Below, one piece after another: positions 23,930 to 37,011 of a stretch of 64,000 bases of DNA (its first letter is position 1; each line of letters starts with the position of its first letter). A program made the position numbers and the translations under genes. This DNA comes from Lineus longissimus. Taxonomy: Eukaryota > Nemertea > Pilidiophora > Heteronemertea > Lineidae. Under the pieces are notes generated by a model. It searched no databases. It saw nothing but the letters and a program-made list of their open reading frames with translations, and was not told the origin of the DNA. Where the stretch lies: assembly GCF_910592395.1 (NCBI RefSeq), contig NC_088309.1:1366501-1430500 (forward strand), given 5' to 3'.

Positions 23930-24375
23930 GAGTCGGGACTATGCACCAAGCGCTCCGACTCCTTCCTGATATTTTGGTTGACGAGAGAGTTGCGCAGATC
24001 GTCGGGGAGTCGGTGAGTTTTAAGAAGAATCGTCTATCCAGAATTCAACGGTGACGTGACATATACAATGTATGTTAAAGGAACGCATACCAAAAACACG
24101 TGCCGTTTTGACACTCAACGGTTAATGTGTTCTATAACAATGGTTTCCATACATATTTCTTGTTTCCAACGAAATAGTACACACGGGCAGATTTGGCATC
24201 TAAATGCAGATATAGACCATACACTACATGTTACTGTCTTTTGCACGTTTCAGAACCTTAAGATGAGACCTCCGCAATATGATACAGTCGTACAAAAATG
24301 GTAATATTTCGCTCATTGCCATGACATCCGTTTCCAATATAAGATGCGTTTGTCGATGATGAGAGCAATCCGGAG

Positions 24376-24432
24376 ACTTATTGCTCAGTGGTAATGCTCC
24401 TCCACGTCTTGGGACAAGTTCTACCAGCAGAA
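24376..24432 (+). repeat. tRNA-like fragment
   Basis: TTGCTCAGTGGTAA (24381-24394) matches a tRNA A box / D-arm well, and AAGTTCTACC about 35 bases later is a B-box-like T-loop. The molecule is too short for a complete tRNA and lacks an acceptor stem, so I treat it as a relic. Confidence 0.35.
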
Positions 24433-27400
24433 GCGGTCGTCTGCGTTCTTCTTCAACGCTGCTATGCAGCGACAATGGAGCACTGGACTGTCAATATGAA
24501 GAATATGAATGACGCACAAAATAGACACAACAGTATGTTTCTCTACCGGTGCCAAGAAACCTGATAAACCAATGGGAAATAAAAAACGAACACTTGTTTT
24601 TGGTTGTGTTAGAGAAAAGAAAAAAACAGAATGTTCGGGAATTTGTCAAACTTCGCGTGTTCAAAAAAATTCTGTCTAAGTCCTTCCTTCCCTTTGCAAG
24701 ATTGGCGGCAACCTCTAACAGAACGAGACATCAGTTTGTAAAACACGTAAGACAGATATCTTCGTGAATACTAACTAGCTCCTTCACGTCTCGGCATTGC
24801 CGAGTCTGACACAGGAACGACTCAAGTCTCGGGAAGCGGAAGCTGGCTTTCAGCAGACCATTACTGCACACGCTATGAGGGATTGTCGGGACCAAGTCAA
24901 TACTTCAGTGAATGGCTGGTGCAGTGAAAAACTCGCATATCACAAAGCATATTAATGAGGAGCTTCAAGAAGTAAACAATTCTTCTTGATGAAGTGTTTG
25001 GAGTGGTGGGGCTCATAGCAGCGTATTTATGGAAATGTTAAATGGGCGGTGCAGTATTGGCGCTGACCCTTACTCCTGGCCTCAGTCTGGATCACCGTTA
25101 AGGAATATTTCGAATCAGCTGTATACTGTTATCAGCTGTAGAAGTATCACATATTTCAAATAGCAGTATTTGGTATATTCTTTAAAACATCTTGATCTTC
25201 CCTACCACAGATCACTTTCGATGTGTATTCAGTTCATACCTTAGTCCTGGTAAACTTAAATTCGAATTGCGTGTTTCAAACAGAAGGGGCATTCAAAAGC
25301 ATTAGATAAAAAGGTGTACATGCATTTTAAATCTCAATTGAGACCGTATCCAATAGTAATCCAATAGTTATGGATTATCATTTTAGAGAAATCCTGATCG
25401 TGTACAGCTGTGTTTACCGAGACAGTTGCCGACATCAATAATTAAACCCTACCGATTCCGTTGTGCATTGTACAGCCACAAGCTGTAATCTGATGTCAAA
25501 TTCCTGTCTCATTTTGCGAGTGATCCAATAACACCAGGGTGATTTGGTTGATTCGATCAGTGATGCTTCTCGTCCATGCCCAATCAATATCGATCCACTC
25601 GACCGATTTCTAAAATATTCTTCTGACAAATGAGCATCTAAAGGTACAGTAGACGTCAGAAGTAAACGTCAAAGTGCGAAAAACTACGTCCAGTGCATGT
25701 CTAATGCCTGTTTGGGCCAATTTTATTTGGCTGAATCACGTATCACTGATTCTCTTTCCTTGTGATGCCTGGTTTCACGATGATAGCGGAAATATTCTGA
25801 TTGGCTTCCATCAGTAAAATTGCGGCCATAACGTTTTTAGGGATTCTGTACGCGCATATTCCCATGACCCCCACTGTAGTTGCTCATCGATTCTTGATTC
25901 CTGATGTGTCTGCTGGTCTAATGATGACAGCGGAAATGTGCTGGCGTACTTTTTTCAATAAATTTCTTGATTGAAATTTTTGACTGATTTTGGATTGACC
26001 GCGGGATTGCAATGTGAGCAGGGGATTATGGTTCGGCATGCAAAGACAGTTGAAAGGTTGCTTGTGAATGGTTGCGGGAAACCACACTGAAGGACTCCTT
26101 TCATGAGTGCATTCCCACTACTACAGTTCGGCCCCAGCGGAATATTGCTCGCTGTCTTTTGACGATTCTTCCCCTTCCCATCAACCAGTTATTTGACTGG
26201 AATGACAAATAACCTTTACTAAAAAAAGCCTTCCACTCTCTCCTTAGGCCTATATCTAAATCACAATGGTGATGTGTAGTAAAGCTACACAAATTGCACA
26301 TGAGGTGTATAAATTCAATGGGAAAACTATGCTTGCAAGCATGGAATACATTTCCCATGATATTTGGCGTAGGTCAGTCTACTATAAAACTCTGCCATGA
26401 TCATACTTAAGCAAATAGGCCAAAAAATACGAAAAGAACCCGAAAACCGATTTGTTCGTAGATGAACCACCACGTTATCGGCTGATGAATGTCCTTGGGT
26501 CTGTCCTCCAGCGACACCAAAAGCCATCCAATGTATCCTCATCATATGTAATCTACAATTATTATACATCCTAACCAATCTCTATCAGATTAGCAATATT
26601 GATTCCGTGGAAACTGTTCTATCACGGAATGACGAACCTTGATATAGTCCTGGGATGGTTCTAGATTATGTAGCTTTATTAGAACTCGTCTTATCTTGAA
26701 TACTGTGAAACTTGACCTCAAGAAAGGAAATTGTCGTACTTCCAAGATGTGCCCATGCGAGAGCTAGCCTGTGGATACACCTCCACCAGCCTCCAAAAAC
26801 ATAATGAAAAACAACATTTTCATAATTTCTCTATTTCCATAAAGATTTCTCAATAGCGATGCGCCAGAGCGGTCGATTTGTGATCGGAAGGTCACGGGTT
26901 TATTGTCACTGAATACCTTCGAGTGGCCTGAAAAGTCCCACTTTTTCTAGGATGGCGCGGACTGATTTATTTGGTCTGGTAATGTTTACATGTGGACAAG
27001 GTCGTTGAAATATCAATTTTTTTCTGTTTGTAATGCAAATATGGAGAGAAAAACTTAACGACGCAATGATTTATTTGTTTGTATTATGCTGAGTCATTGA
27101 TGGAGTAATTTTTTAATGATTTATGATTACTGATTCAGTCGCACTAAATCAAACCCATTGGCATGGTCGAGTTTGAGATACACCTCGGCCACTGCAGGCC
27201 CAAGCTGTTTAAAATCACTTTGCGGCCGGTATAAGTGTGTCAGCCGAGTTTATGTGTTATGAGGGCACACAGAAATCGAACAAAACAAGAGGGCACCAAA
27301 TCAACATGCTAAAACGGGATGCAACCATTTCTATGATTGTGCACCAATTATCAACTGTACATATACGTGTATGTAGGCCTGACCAGCATGTCAATTTATC

Positions 27401-30400
27401 ACCATACAGTATTAATTGTGCAAATTGACAACTACGAATCTTAATATAACTGTATGTATAAATATACAAACGCTGATTACTGGCTACACTCTATGAACCA
27501 GCTAGAGCCAATTAAGAAATGAATTGACTGAAAAATCAATTATATAGCCGAAATGCACGCGGTAGAACATTTGTCTGTACACTTGTACGTACATGATCAT
27601 GTATGTATATATGAGTATCAATAATTATTCACAGGACACCCGTGCAAGTGTGGCAATGTAATTGTAATATCCATCACAACAAAGCCGTCACTTTCGCAAC
27701 CTGTTATTACTTGTAACCGAAAACCTCCAATTTCCCGATGAACAAGCATCCGCCATTGGAAGAGGTGGTGGATTGTAACTCGGCACAGGCAACACTCCAG
27801 AGGACAAAACGTTGGAGGAACACTCCAATTGTCAATCTTTCCATTTCGTGGTTGAAGGAGACATCTACGTAATACGTGTTCTTTTAATACAAGATTGCTT
27901 GATAAAATGGAGGCAAAACTCCCTCTCCAGCCATTTTGCGTCAGAATGGCATAAGGAGCATGGGTTAGCTCATGAACACCTAACAATTCAATGTTGCTGG
28001 CGTAAAAACGATTACGTGTTTCACATAACAGTATCACGAAAGTCGTATTTATTCGCACGATCATCCCGGGTTATATCGTCCGGTAGCACTTGATTGGAAA
28101 GTGAGAGAACGCAAGTACAATAACTGTCATTAACCTGTTTTAAATATTGGTTCTCAAGTTGAGCCTATTAGCGTCAATGACTAACATGACTAATTGTGTT
28201 TCATATACTGTGTGTTAGTATCGGAGTAGAGAGAATAACAACGGCTTCTGTCAGAAATCATAATGCTGAGGACTTCATCTCGCCATATGGCGCGCTATTG
28301 GATGACGAATGTACGGGAATGCTACAACGTACACGTCTCTCAGACGCTGGAAGTTTTTATCTCTACAAAAATTGCCAACGTCTTCTTCAATAGTTTACCT
28401 GACATCAATGAAATTTCAGTTCTGAAACGGATGTGTGCGTAACTCGGAGTCCAATTTCGGACTGACGGACAGATAAATCCCCACATTATTGTAGCTTTTA
28501 TGTTGATTAAAATGGCATTTTAGAAATAGAGACAAACTATTGTTTGCATAGACATATCATATATTTATATATAAATTAACAATATCATTACTGGCAACAG
28601 AGCTATATTCACAGCAGCAGGAGTCCACAAAGAGAGCAACCAAGATGAAGCCTATTCGCAAAAAGATTCAAAGTCAATAAGAGTCTTCGCCTCAAAATAT
28701 TCTATGAGTTTCATAAAATTCGAAATTGTTTACCACTATCGTCAAACAATTGTTTTGTACTTCCAACCATTGTGCCAGTCACATTTTCAGCAACCCAAAA
28801 AACTGTAAAAGTCTTCTGATTGGCCCAATTCTGACTGAAATTTCCAAATTACTGCTCGAGGAAAATGTTGAAATGTAAATGACCATTACCGTAACGACTA
28901 CTCTTTACCATGAATTAAATGGATAATGTCTCAAGTGGTCCAGGCAAGTCATCGATAGGTATCAAAGCCAGAGTGGTTTTGCAGACGGGGTCGAGTGGGT
29001 TCGGCCAAGTGTTTCCCGGGCCCACCTTGTGACACGTACTCAAATTTACAAACACGTACACGTAACTTGGTTTGAAATGTTATAAACACAAGTACACTTA
29101 TAAGGAATGTTGTCTACAGTCCTTGAAACTGTACATTGTGCTCTTGTGGAAGATGATCGTTCAGTAGGTTTTGAATAGATTTTTAGTTGCCAATAGATTT
29201 GCAAATAGACTTCAAGCTGGCCCGCAAAAGCCACTATAGTCAGTTCTGGATTGGCTATGGAAAACATCAAAACTGACTGACCAGCCTTACAGTGATTTCA
29301 CTCGGTCATTCTGGTTGTGATTTCGTCGTTAAACGACCATTTCGTGAGCAACTCGCCATCAAGAATGTGTGGTTGGGTCATCCATCGCAACGGTGGTTAT
29401 GATCGACTGAGTATATCATGGGGGAAGAATAAGCATGCTAACCGCCAGCACAAAAAAATAATATGAATTTTACATGGCGGGAAGATTTCTATGATCAAGT
29501 CATCAACTACATCGCACGGTATGGCACAACACCGTTATACCAAGTAGAGTTATAGCACCCATAGAGTAACATCAATATAAGCTTACACCACATTGGAAGG
29601 ATCTGTACAGGCTGCCAATAAAATAATGAGGACAATGCTTTTGAATGAGAAATTAACAAAATCGTCAGCTAGGATGGAACATATTAAGCTCACATCGTTG
29701 TTTGAGTAAAAATGACAATGTTACAGACAACTCACTGGCAAGCATTGTGTTACCAATGCTGGCGTCAAGGCCATCTAGTTGTCAAGCACAGATTTTAGGA
29801 ACTCCCAGTGTTGTGATATATGCATGCACGGGGAAAGTGTCGAAATTAGTGGTAAACAACACAATGGGAGGATCACTTACCCACCCCTTTTGTCTCAATA
29901 ATAGACCTGAACCCAACGAAGAGTAAAGGTTCGTATCGTGCTTGACAACTACCTTAAAATCTACTTTTCATTGACTACCCCTTCGACACACCAAACAAAA
30001 CAACATAAAAACAACAATCCTTAGCACTGGTGGTTTACCATTTTGTCTTACTCGACCTTGGTCACACACTGTATCACGTTACCATGACAACGAGCACCTG
30101 TTGCTATGCATCGGAGAAGGGATTCCACTCTACAGAATAAATACCTCTGTTTTACAATTGACTACACTCTGCAGTACATCTTTGGATAGTTCAGCACAAG
30201 AAGTGCACGTGTATTAGAAACCTCCTTAGGATAGAACAAGAAATTATGCTCACATGTTTCGTGAGAATCAGGTAAAACCTGGTATTATATTACTCAGGTG
30301 TTGATGAAGGAATTGTAATATGATAAGCAAGTGAATCTTGTTTCGAATATGTAATTGGCAAATACCTCCTATAAACTGCTGCTTATGCCTATGCCATGAC

Positions 30401-31889
30401 AGGAAAACATATAACGCCCCTGTCATCAGCATAACGGTGTCCACGTTGAAACACATCTTCAAAGAGAAAGCCTGAGCTTTTTAATAAAATATTTTGTTTT
30501 GTGAGATGCAGTTGTTTGCATGGTGTCACAATGTATAGTATTTCATATATTCTTACTGGTATTAATGTTTTATACGTGTTTCAAGAAGAAACGAGTCGAA
30601 TCCCTAACTGTAAGAAAACGGTGAGTAAAAAAAATACATGTAAAAAGGCTTAAAAAAATAACTAAGCAGTACCATACATGTGCACATGTACTAATATTTC
30701 TCCATAACAACAATAAAAAGTTAGCCTACATACAATGTGCAAAAATAGTTACCGCATAAAATCAGTGTTTAGAAATAGCATCGAAGACTCCACTGACAGG
30801 AAGCAAAGAGAATCTCGACCAACATTGGATATCTTCCAAGGAAATATTGCGATGGTTCGCTATTGGGTTAGAAGCCGCCTTTGGCCAATAATGGTAAATT
30901 CTATTAATCTGTTTTTCTTAAAAGAATCCGGCAGTTGCTTAGCTACAAGAGCTTTTTAAGGTGGCTATGGAGATAGTCAATTGTTATGTTTATATCTAGA
31001 GCCAACGCTATAGACGCCTGCGTTAGGACGATAAGTGGAGAGTGTCCGAATGTGAACACAAAAAGGAGTTCTTGAAAAGAAAGGATGGCTTTTATATCCC
31101 TCAATAGTGTACTTTACATCAGAAATCACCATGCCTATCTCCAAAATGCCTCAGACTAGACACATCAAAGAATTGAAGAAGTTGGCTTTGTTGCGATTTT
31201 CCTCATCTTCCTAATGCATTCGAAAGGAAACATTTAAAAAATGCACAGCTTTGATAATACATACATCAGAGTCTTTCAATTTTTTGGAAAGACTCTGCCT
31301 ACATTTAGTAGATTGAGACCAATCCTTTAATCAACATTAGCTAGGGCACAAGGTCGAGACTACGATTAGAATGCGCCCTAAGGGAATATGCCTGTGGCTT
31401 CAAGTGAATATGATACTAAGACAGACGCCAATAATATCCACATCAACTGCAACACTTTGGGAGATAAAATCAATAGTTATAGGATTGCTATTATCATCAG
31501 GGATTGTCATGAGACCATCAAAATAGCCCATCAAGTTAATGATTAGAAGCACCATTTACGCTGGGTCGCTCCTAATGGTGATGCCTGCCAAATGATCTTT
31601 GGAGTATCTTGGCCACTTTATAGATTTTTTCATGTTACACATGTGTGGTATGCCGAGAGATTTAGCCTATCAGTTCCTTGTATATGGATCAAACTCTTCC
31701 CATCCGCCTAACCCTGGTGTGACATTCGTTTTTTATTGATTGTTAAACGATTTCCACAATGTGAAGTATAGATGTTGCCTCACCTTTTGAACATCCAAAA
31801 TTGAGTTCATGCGAAGTGCTCACTTATAGTTGGTGCATACATGGCTCCAAGAATCAACAAGCACGTAAACTTGAACATATACATGTAGG

Positions 31890-32105
31890 TACTGGATGCT
31901 AGGTAGAAGAAGTGTCAGACTTCTGATCAAAAGGTCATGGGTCCGAGTGCCTTACTTTCAAATGACCTTAAATAGCCAGTAGCTGGGTACCTGCAGTCCC
32001 TAATTTCTGGACAGGTTACTGGACAATACTGAGAAAGGTTTGTACAGCACCTTGAGCCAGCACAGTTGCAAAGCTAGATTCTCGGTACTCCCACTACGAA
32101 TATAC
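31890..32105 (+). repeat. tRNA-derived SINE copy
   Basis: A tRNA-like head (A-box-like ggatgctaggtagaag near 31896, B-box-like gggtccgagtgcc near 31940) is followed by a roughly 150-bp body. The body ends in tgtacagcaccttgag, reminiscent of LINE-derived 3' domains of animal SINEs. There is no obvious target duplication. The element family is not identified. Confidence 0.45.
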
Positions 32106-34623
32106 GTACGCACCAGCAATTTCTTAATGATATGTATACTTGCAGGCGTTAAGTTTATAGCAATCCAGTCAAAATAAGATTTTAACCCAGAACAAACTGC
32201 AACCGATGGTTTCCTGGTACCATTTGGTTCATATGATCCATCTTAAAGGTGGAAATTCATCAATGCCATTTCTAAACAACTTTTATGATAATTATATTAC
32301 AACGAAAATGTATATAATGGAATAATACTCGAACACTTAAACATACATACATAAGTTATCAGCAGCATTATCATATTATGCATACACAATTGAAAAATAT
32401 TGTCTCCAAATATCATCGGCCCGGTTATGTACAAGAAGTGGCCGATAAAAAAACCTTGTCTGCACTCCATGATACAAAGTGTTCATATATATTCACACTG
32501 AATTCGGGTTCACAACTTCTGGAAAACGCTTAGCTATGTTTAAGATCAGCTTACTCAGGTTTTCGTGCTGAATATTTTGAACGTGTCTGATTATGCTTTA
32601 GAAGTACAAATACAAGTATAAGTGATTCACATGGCCACACCAAAACCAAAGAAAGAAACCATGGACTTAAGACATTATTCATTGCGAGAACCCGGCACAA
32701 GTATTTGAATTATCTTATATTTCATCCGACCACCCATGCCAGGCTCCCTGTGGCTTGTTGCATTATTATCCTGAAGGAGTTACGGAGCTTCTTGCGATAT
32801 CAAAAGACATCAAGATGGCATTCGGCTGGTCAACATAATTGTGATTACTTCCGTCCTTTTTACAAGGATTTGCGTTTGTGAGATCAGCGGATGTAACTAA
32901 CCCAATGTACAGAGCTTCAGCGAAAATCGACCTTTAGGACATTGGATCACAATGAATAATACACTGGAACCAATTCGGCCTTCGGCTCCTTCAAAGTGGC
33001 AATAAGTGCATATCAATTTCGCGACGAGGTCCACCATTCGGTGAAATATGAGACAAACCATTCATGAAAGCTTCCTCACTCTTAGAAAGAGTCAGCCTGG
33101 TTGGTTTCATGATGAAGTCTATATGTACACACCACTTAGCCGAACAGAACCTACCAATCGATAATGGTAATGATGAAGATATTAAATCTCAGGAAATGGG
33201 CCGGGGTGACGTACATATCAAGCTTTATGTACGTGTTGGTGGATAATCACCATGAGTGCAGCTATTACGGCAGATTTGTCTGCAGCACACACCTTATAGC
33301 AGGATGGCTTCAAAAGTGGTCATCTCTCGGCAGTACGGCATCACCGTTATTCTCAAGCACACGCTACCATAGCCTGACGTCAGTCTCTTGTTCAGTTTGC
33401 CAAGCTTACCAGAATCACCTCGTCCCTAGGGTAAGATAAGTGCACAAGTTAGAGTCTAATTGAGGACGTCATTGATGTACGAAGTCCCCTGACCCAGAAC
33501 TTTACAAGCTGTGCACCGATTCCATGCGTTCGAGACAGGCAACTCCGGAGGATGGTTTGAATCTGCTCAGAGATTAACGAAACCACTGTTGACAGACTTA
33601 ACTTCAGAACGGCCATGCTTGTTTTGTAACGGGCTGTACCAATGTCAGATTTGTTGGATGTGTCTAATTTCCTTGACATACTTGCCGAAAACAGGAAGCT
33701 AAACGTGTCTGAACGTATCACACAGTAAAATTGATCAGCATCGATTCCTTCGAATGCTCAAGCTTTTCATGAATTTATGTCACAATATACGTATTAAAGG
33801 CTATTATACATAAATGTAGTTCCAAATCGAGACATTTGATGAGCCAATAACTGGTATATTCCATGCGGTTACTGGTGGGTAAGCCGTCTCTTGATTATAA
33901 CACCACATCAAAGTGTGTATCAGTCCCTTAAGTATTCAGCTCTCATCGCGAAGTGTGAATACTTAACAAGACCGAGCACCAGGGGCCACACTGGGAATAT
34001 CACAATATGCTCGGTTCGTGATGAGGATTCTGACAGAAAAATGAAGGCATTTCCATTAGAGGAGATGGTATCTACATGTTTGTCAGTGATATGATATTTT
34101 CAGGTACATTTGTATTCGTGATGGTTCCTGTTTGGCCTGTATGTTTGAATAAAAGTCTGGTCTCTTCAGTAAAACCTGTTTTAGTCTCCCCCGACAGTTG
34201 AAAACATTGGCCCACATAGTTATACAGCGACATGCGGCAAATGCATGGCAAAGGGTCAGGAAATGTATTTACTCGGAAAAATCGTTTTCTGCTTTGCTAT
34301 ACTGAATTGTTGACATGAACAACTGAACCGTTATTAAATGACAACTCTATGTGCAGGCAAAATTGCTGCATTGGCGAGCTACACCACGGTGTCGTCGTAA
34401 CAGTCTACATAACCATCAACTTTCAGAAACAAGACTGCGTAAAGAAAATAACGAGCGAATGATACTTCAATTTCAGTCGTTATAAGGCGGGAAGGGAATA
34501 GCGTTATCGATAAACGGCTGACTTAAACTTGGGTAAAACGCCTTCCCTCGAGGGCGTGTAGATGTTTTGTTCTGTACAAGTGTAGTCTGTTTGGAGCCCA
34601 CACTGTGAGACGTGACATTACCT

Positions 34624-36489
34624 TCACACACTAATTTTGTTCTCTGTATCCTGTCGGAATGTTCTTTGGTTCCTAACCTTTGCGGTGGGTGATGATGACC
34701 CTTGTCTTCCATGAGTTATCATAGGCGTTTCGTCGCAATAAGGCGGTGGTGGCGTACTCCCGCTTGACTTTTGGTACCGGACTGTGCAAGTGGAAGCTTT
34801 CGATGAGCCCGAGGTGCTGTGGGTCCGCCGAGACCCTGCTGGGCTGGGAACTCTGCTGTACTTCAACGATGGACTCGGCGACCGACCGGGAACAGAGTAG
34901 GGATGCGGGACCTTTATGTCACCAGGTAAGGCGTAAGGGTGAGGCACCTTTGGCTCCCCTGGTAGCGAGTACGGATGAAGCACCTTGGTTTGATGTACTG
35001 GGCTCGAACCACGTCCTAAAGATGGGCTAGGTATTCGGCCAGCCTGTGATGGACTGTGGACTGTCCCTCCTTGCGCGGGACTGATCCGTCCGAACTGTGG
35101 TGAGCCCGGTGGCCTCATGACAACAATCGGGTTAGGTAAGGGCCCGATCTGATGCGGTGGGCTTGACGCCCTTTTCAGGATCTTAGGGCTAGACATCGGG
35201 CCGAGCTGCGGCAGCGGACTCGGTGGGTTCCCGTTGAGATGCCGGAACGGATAAGAGTTCTGCGATCCAGTATGTTGTGAATTGGGAGAAGCTGGGGGTG
35301 CTAACAATCTAGCTGCATCCTTATCTAAATGGTATTTCTGCTTGGAGGTTTTAGACGACGAAAGCATTGACGACACCTGTGTATCTCTTGAATCTACCTC
35401 GTGTATGCTCTGAGCGCTGTAAGGATTATGAGGGTACGTCTTTGGTGTAATCTGTAAAATAGCTGATGTCATCCCAATTGTACTGAAAACCACATTGATA
35501 CTGTGCAGACATATAATCAACGTCTCCATGTCGCCACTTTTAGCATGCTTCAGATCAAACACTAAACCAATGACGTCAGACACTACTAAAGCTATGTAGA
35601 ATATGCAGAGGTTTAACAGACAGAGGGCAATGTTCCATCGCCGCAACTTCCGATTTTCTCGAATGTTTGACAATATCCCCACAACACCGGAAGCAATGAA
35701 GAACGCTGAACACCAGAACCCAGCACCAATGTGCCAAAGTTTGTAAATCACCATGACGACGGCGTTGGACGTCGTACATAATCCGATTAATATTTGAACA
35801 ATGCAACTTGTGTCGACAGATTTCGTTTTCGAGTTCCTGTCGGGCACCTTGTGTCCGCAATGGGGATTGCCTGCGTAGTAAGGAAAGGCACGGTTCCCCG
35901 GATTCATGTGTCCTTGCGGTTGGTGATAAGGCCCTTGCAATGCCGTTTGATGTCCATATGGATGGTGCTGATTTTCATAGTGACTAACTAAATGTGATAC
36001 ACCGTTTTTGTGGACATGATGATGGCCACTCTTAAACTGACCATGGCCTTGGTAACCACTTTGAAAATGTTCTTGGTGGTGGCCATTTTGAAGAGCGGCA
36101 GGGTGGACGGGGTGAGGTCTCCGTTCTCGCGGATCACGTGGTGTTATACTCTCCGACACGCGATTCTCTTGTAAAGTATCACGTTCTAAATATGTTTGCC
36201 TTATTCCGGTCTCTGGCGAGTGTTCGCCGGTGTAACGTTCATCTGGCAAAATCTGAGTTTCCGTTGTTTGTGTATCCACGGTGGTAGTCCGCTGCGGCCG
36301 TTGGGTCACATGTGTATCCTCATGGGTAGGCGATGGAGACGGGACTGGTGGAGGAGGTGGAGGTAACGATAGCACGGGGGCTATCTCTGTCCTAGGAGTA
36401 GCTACCCGCGGAGGCTGTGGTGTCGTTTCCTCATTGCAGGTCAACGGGACAGAGTCCACCAAGTCTTCTTCGTCGATTCTCAGCATCAT
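34624..36489 (-). CDS. MS4A/CD20-like four-pass membrane protein, second paralogue
   Basis: A 621-residue protein in one coding exon. The N-terminus is acidic and then Pro-rich (a run of seven prolines near residue 43). A His/Gln/Gly-rich stretch (about 130-215) has many HH pairs and could bind metal. Four hydrophobic helices lie at about 227-248, 254-274, 284-308 and 321-347, with GFWCSAFFIASGVVGIL in the second matching the MS4A-type signature of the paralogue at 5719. The 270-residue tail is Ser/Pro-rich, with three tandem units of the form K-V-x-HPY-x-x-PG (about 500-540) and many SPxP sites suited to proline-directed kinases or SH3/WW ligands. Function is unknown. Confidence 0.75.
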   Translation of the reverse strand: MMLRIDEEDLVDSVPLTCNEETTPQPPRVATPRTEIAPVLSLPPPPPPVPSPSPTHEDTHVTQRPQRTTTVDTQTTETQILPDERYTGEHSPETGIRQTYLERDTLQENRVSESITPRDPRERRPHPVHPAALQNGHHQEHFQSGYQGHGQFKSGHHHVHKNGVSHLVSHYENQHHPYGHQTALQGPYHQPQGHMNPGNRAFPYYAGNPHCGHKVPDRNSKTKSVDTSCIVQILIGLCTTSNAVVMVIYKLWHIGAGFWCSAFFIASGVVGILSNIRENRKLRRWNIALCLLNLCIFYIALVVSDVIGLVFDLKHAKSGDMETLIICLHSINVVFSTIGMTSAILQITPKTYPHNPYSAQSIHEVDSRDTQVSSMLSSSKTSKQKYHLDKDAARLLAPPASPNSQHTGSQNSYPFRHLNGNPPSPLPQLGPMSSPKILKRASSPPHQIGPLPNPIVVMRPPGSPQFGRISPAQGGTVHSPSQAGRIPSPSLGRGSSPVHQTKVLHPYSLPGEPKVPHPYALPGDIKVPHPYSVPGRSPSPSLKYSRVPSPAGSRRTHSTSGSSKASTCTVRYQKSSGSTPPPPYCDETPMITHGRQGSSSPTAKVRNQRTFRQDTENKISV

Positions 36490-36557
36490 AACGTTTACTT
36501 TCGTTTCAATCGCGGTTCAAATGATCTTCCCAACCCATTGTACGGCTTCGGTCATTC
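36490..36557 (-). promoter_or_regulatory. 5'UTR end and 3' splice site of the second MS4A-like gene
   Basis: On the minus strand, tatatctttcag ends just before 36557, leaving a 68-base 5'UTR segment before the ATG at 36489. This mirrors the 5'UTR intron of the paralogue at 5719. The upstream exon and promoter were not located. Confidence 0.5.
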
Positions 36558-36667
36558 CTGAAAGATATAAAGAAAAGCAAATGGAAAATTGTGAAAATTC
36601 CGAGGTCACCTACAGATAGTTTATAGGGTTACAACATATAATAACCACGGTGTAATGATTTCGAGTA

Positions 36668-37011
36668 CAGTGGAACCCCGATCGACGACCACCCCGCTAT
36701 GACGACCAAGAATCGCCGGTCCTGAATGGTTTCCTCTCTAATTACCATTACAAGGCCCCCGGTAACACGACTACCCCGGCACCCAGACCACGACCACTGG
36801 ATTGGGCGGTCCCAATGACCAAATTCACCCCTCTGACCCGACCAAAGGGCCTAATTGCCGTAAAAAGACGAATGCTGCCATGATTTCTGTCAAGAAATGT
36901 ATTACGGCACATTTGTCATGGTACAGATGAAATTTTTTTTTCAAGTCCAAATATTTTTTTCACTTGTGTTTTCTGCTCAGAATGAGTGATTGTATTACCG
37001 GGGTTCCACTG
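36668..37011. mobile_element. Tc1/mariner-pogo-type MITE with TA target duplication
   Basis: The 344-bp element starts CAGTGGAACCCCG and ends with the inverted copy, and is bordered on both sides by TA. Both features are typical of Tc1/mariner/pogo non-autonomous elements. Near the left end the motif CGACCACCCCG is followed by further cgacnac words. No transposase is encoded. Confidence 0.85.

Larger units (their letters stand above)
19290..34620. other. About 15 kb intergenic region without recognisable genes
   Basis: I read all frames and found no run of conserved residues, no chain of splice-compatible exons and no transposase or reverse-transcriptase motifs. The region holds scattered tRNA-like SINE fragments (about 21600-21735, 23040-23120, 24376-24432, 31890-32105), a perfect hairpin at 23884-23929, a homopolymeric C tract at 21998-22015 and an AATAAA near 34149. 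Non-coding RNA genes or divergent small peptides cannot be excluded. Confidence 0.55.

Noticed and set aside
27618-28093. Overlapping open frames of 93-148 codons on opposite strands.
   Set aside because: No motifs, no splice support and antisense overlap; composition is like random DNA.
19290-34620. Retrotransposon or viral coding sequence in the gene desert.
   Set aside because: No reverse transcriptase, integrase, transposase or capsid-like motif could be seen in any frame, and no long terminal repeats.
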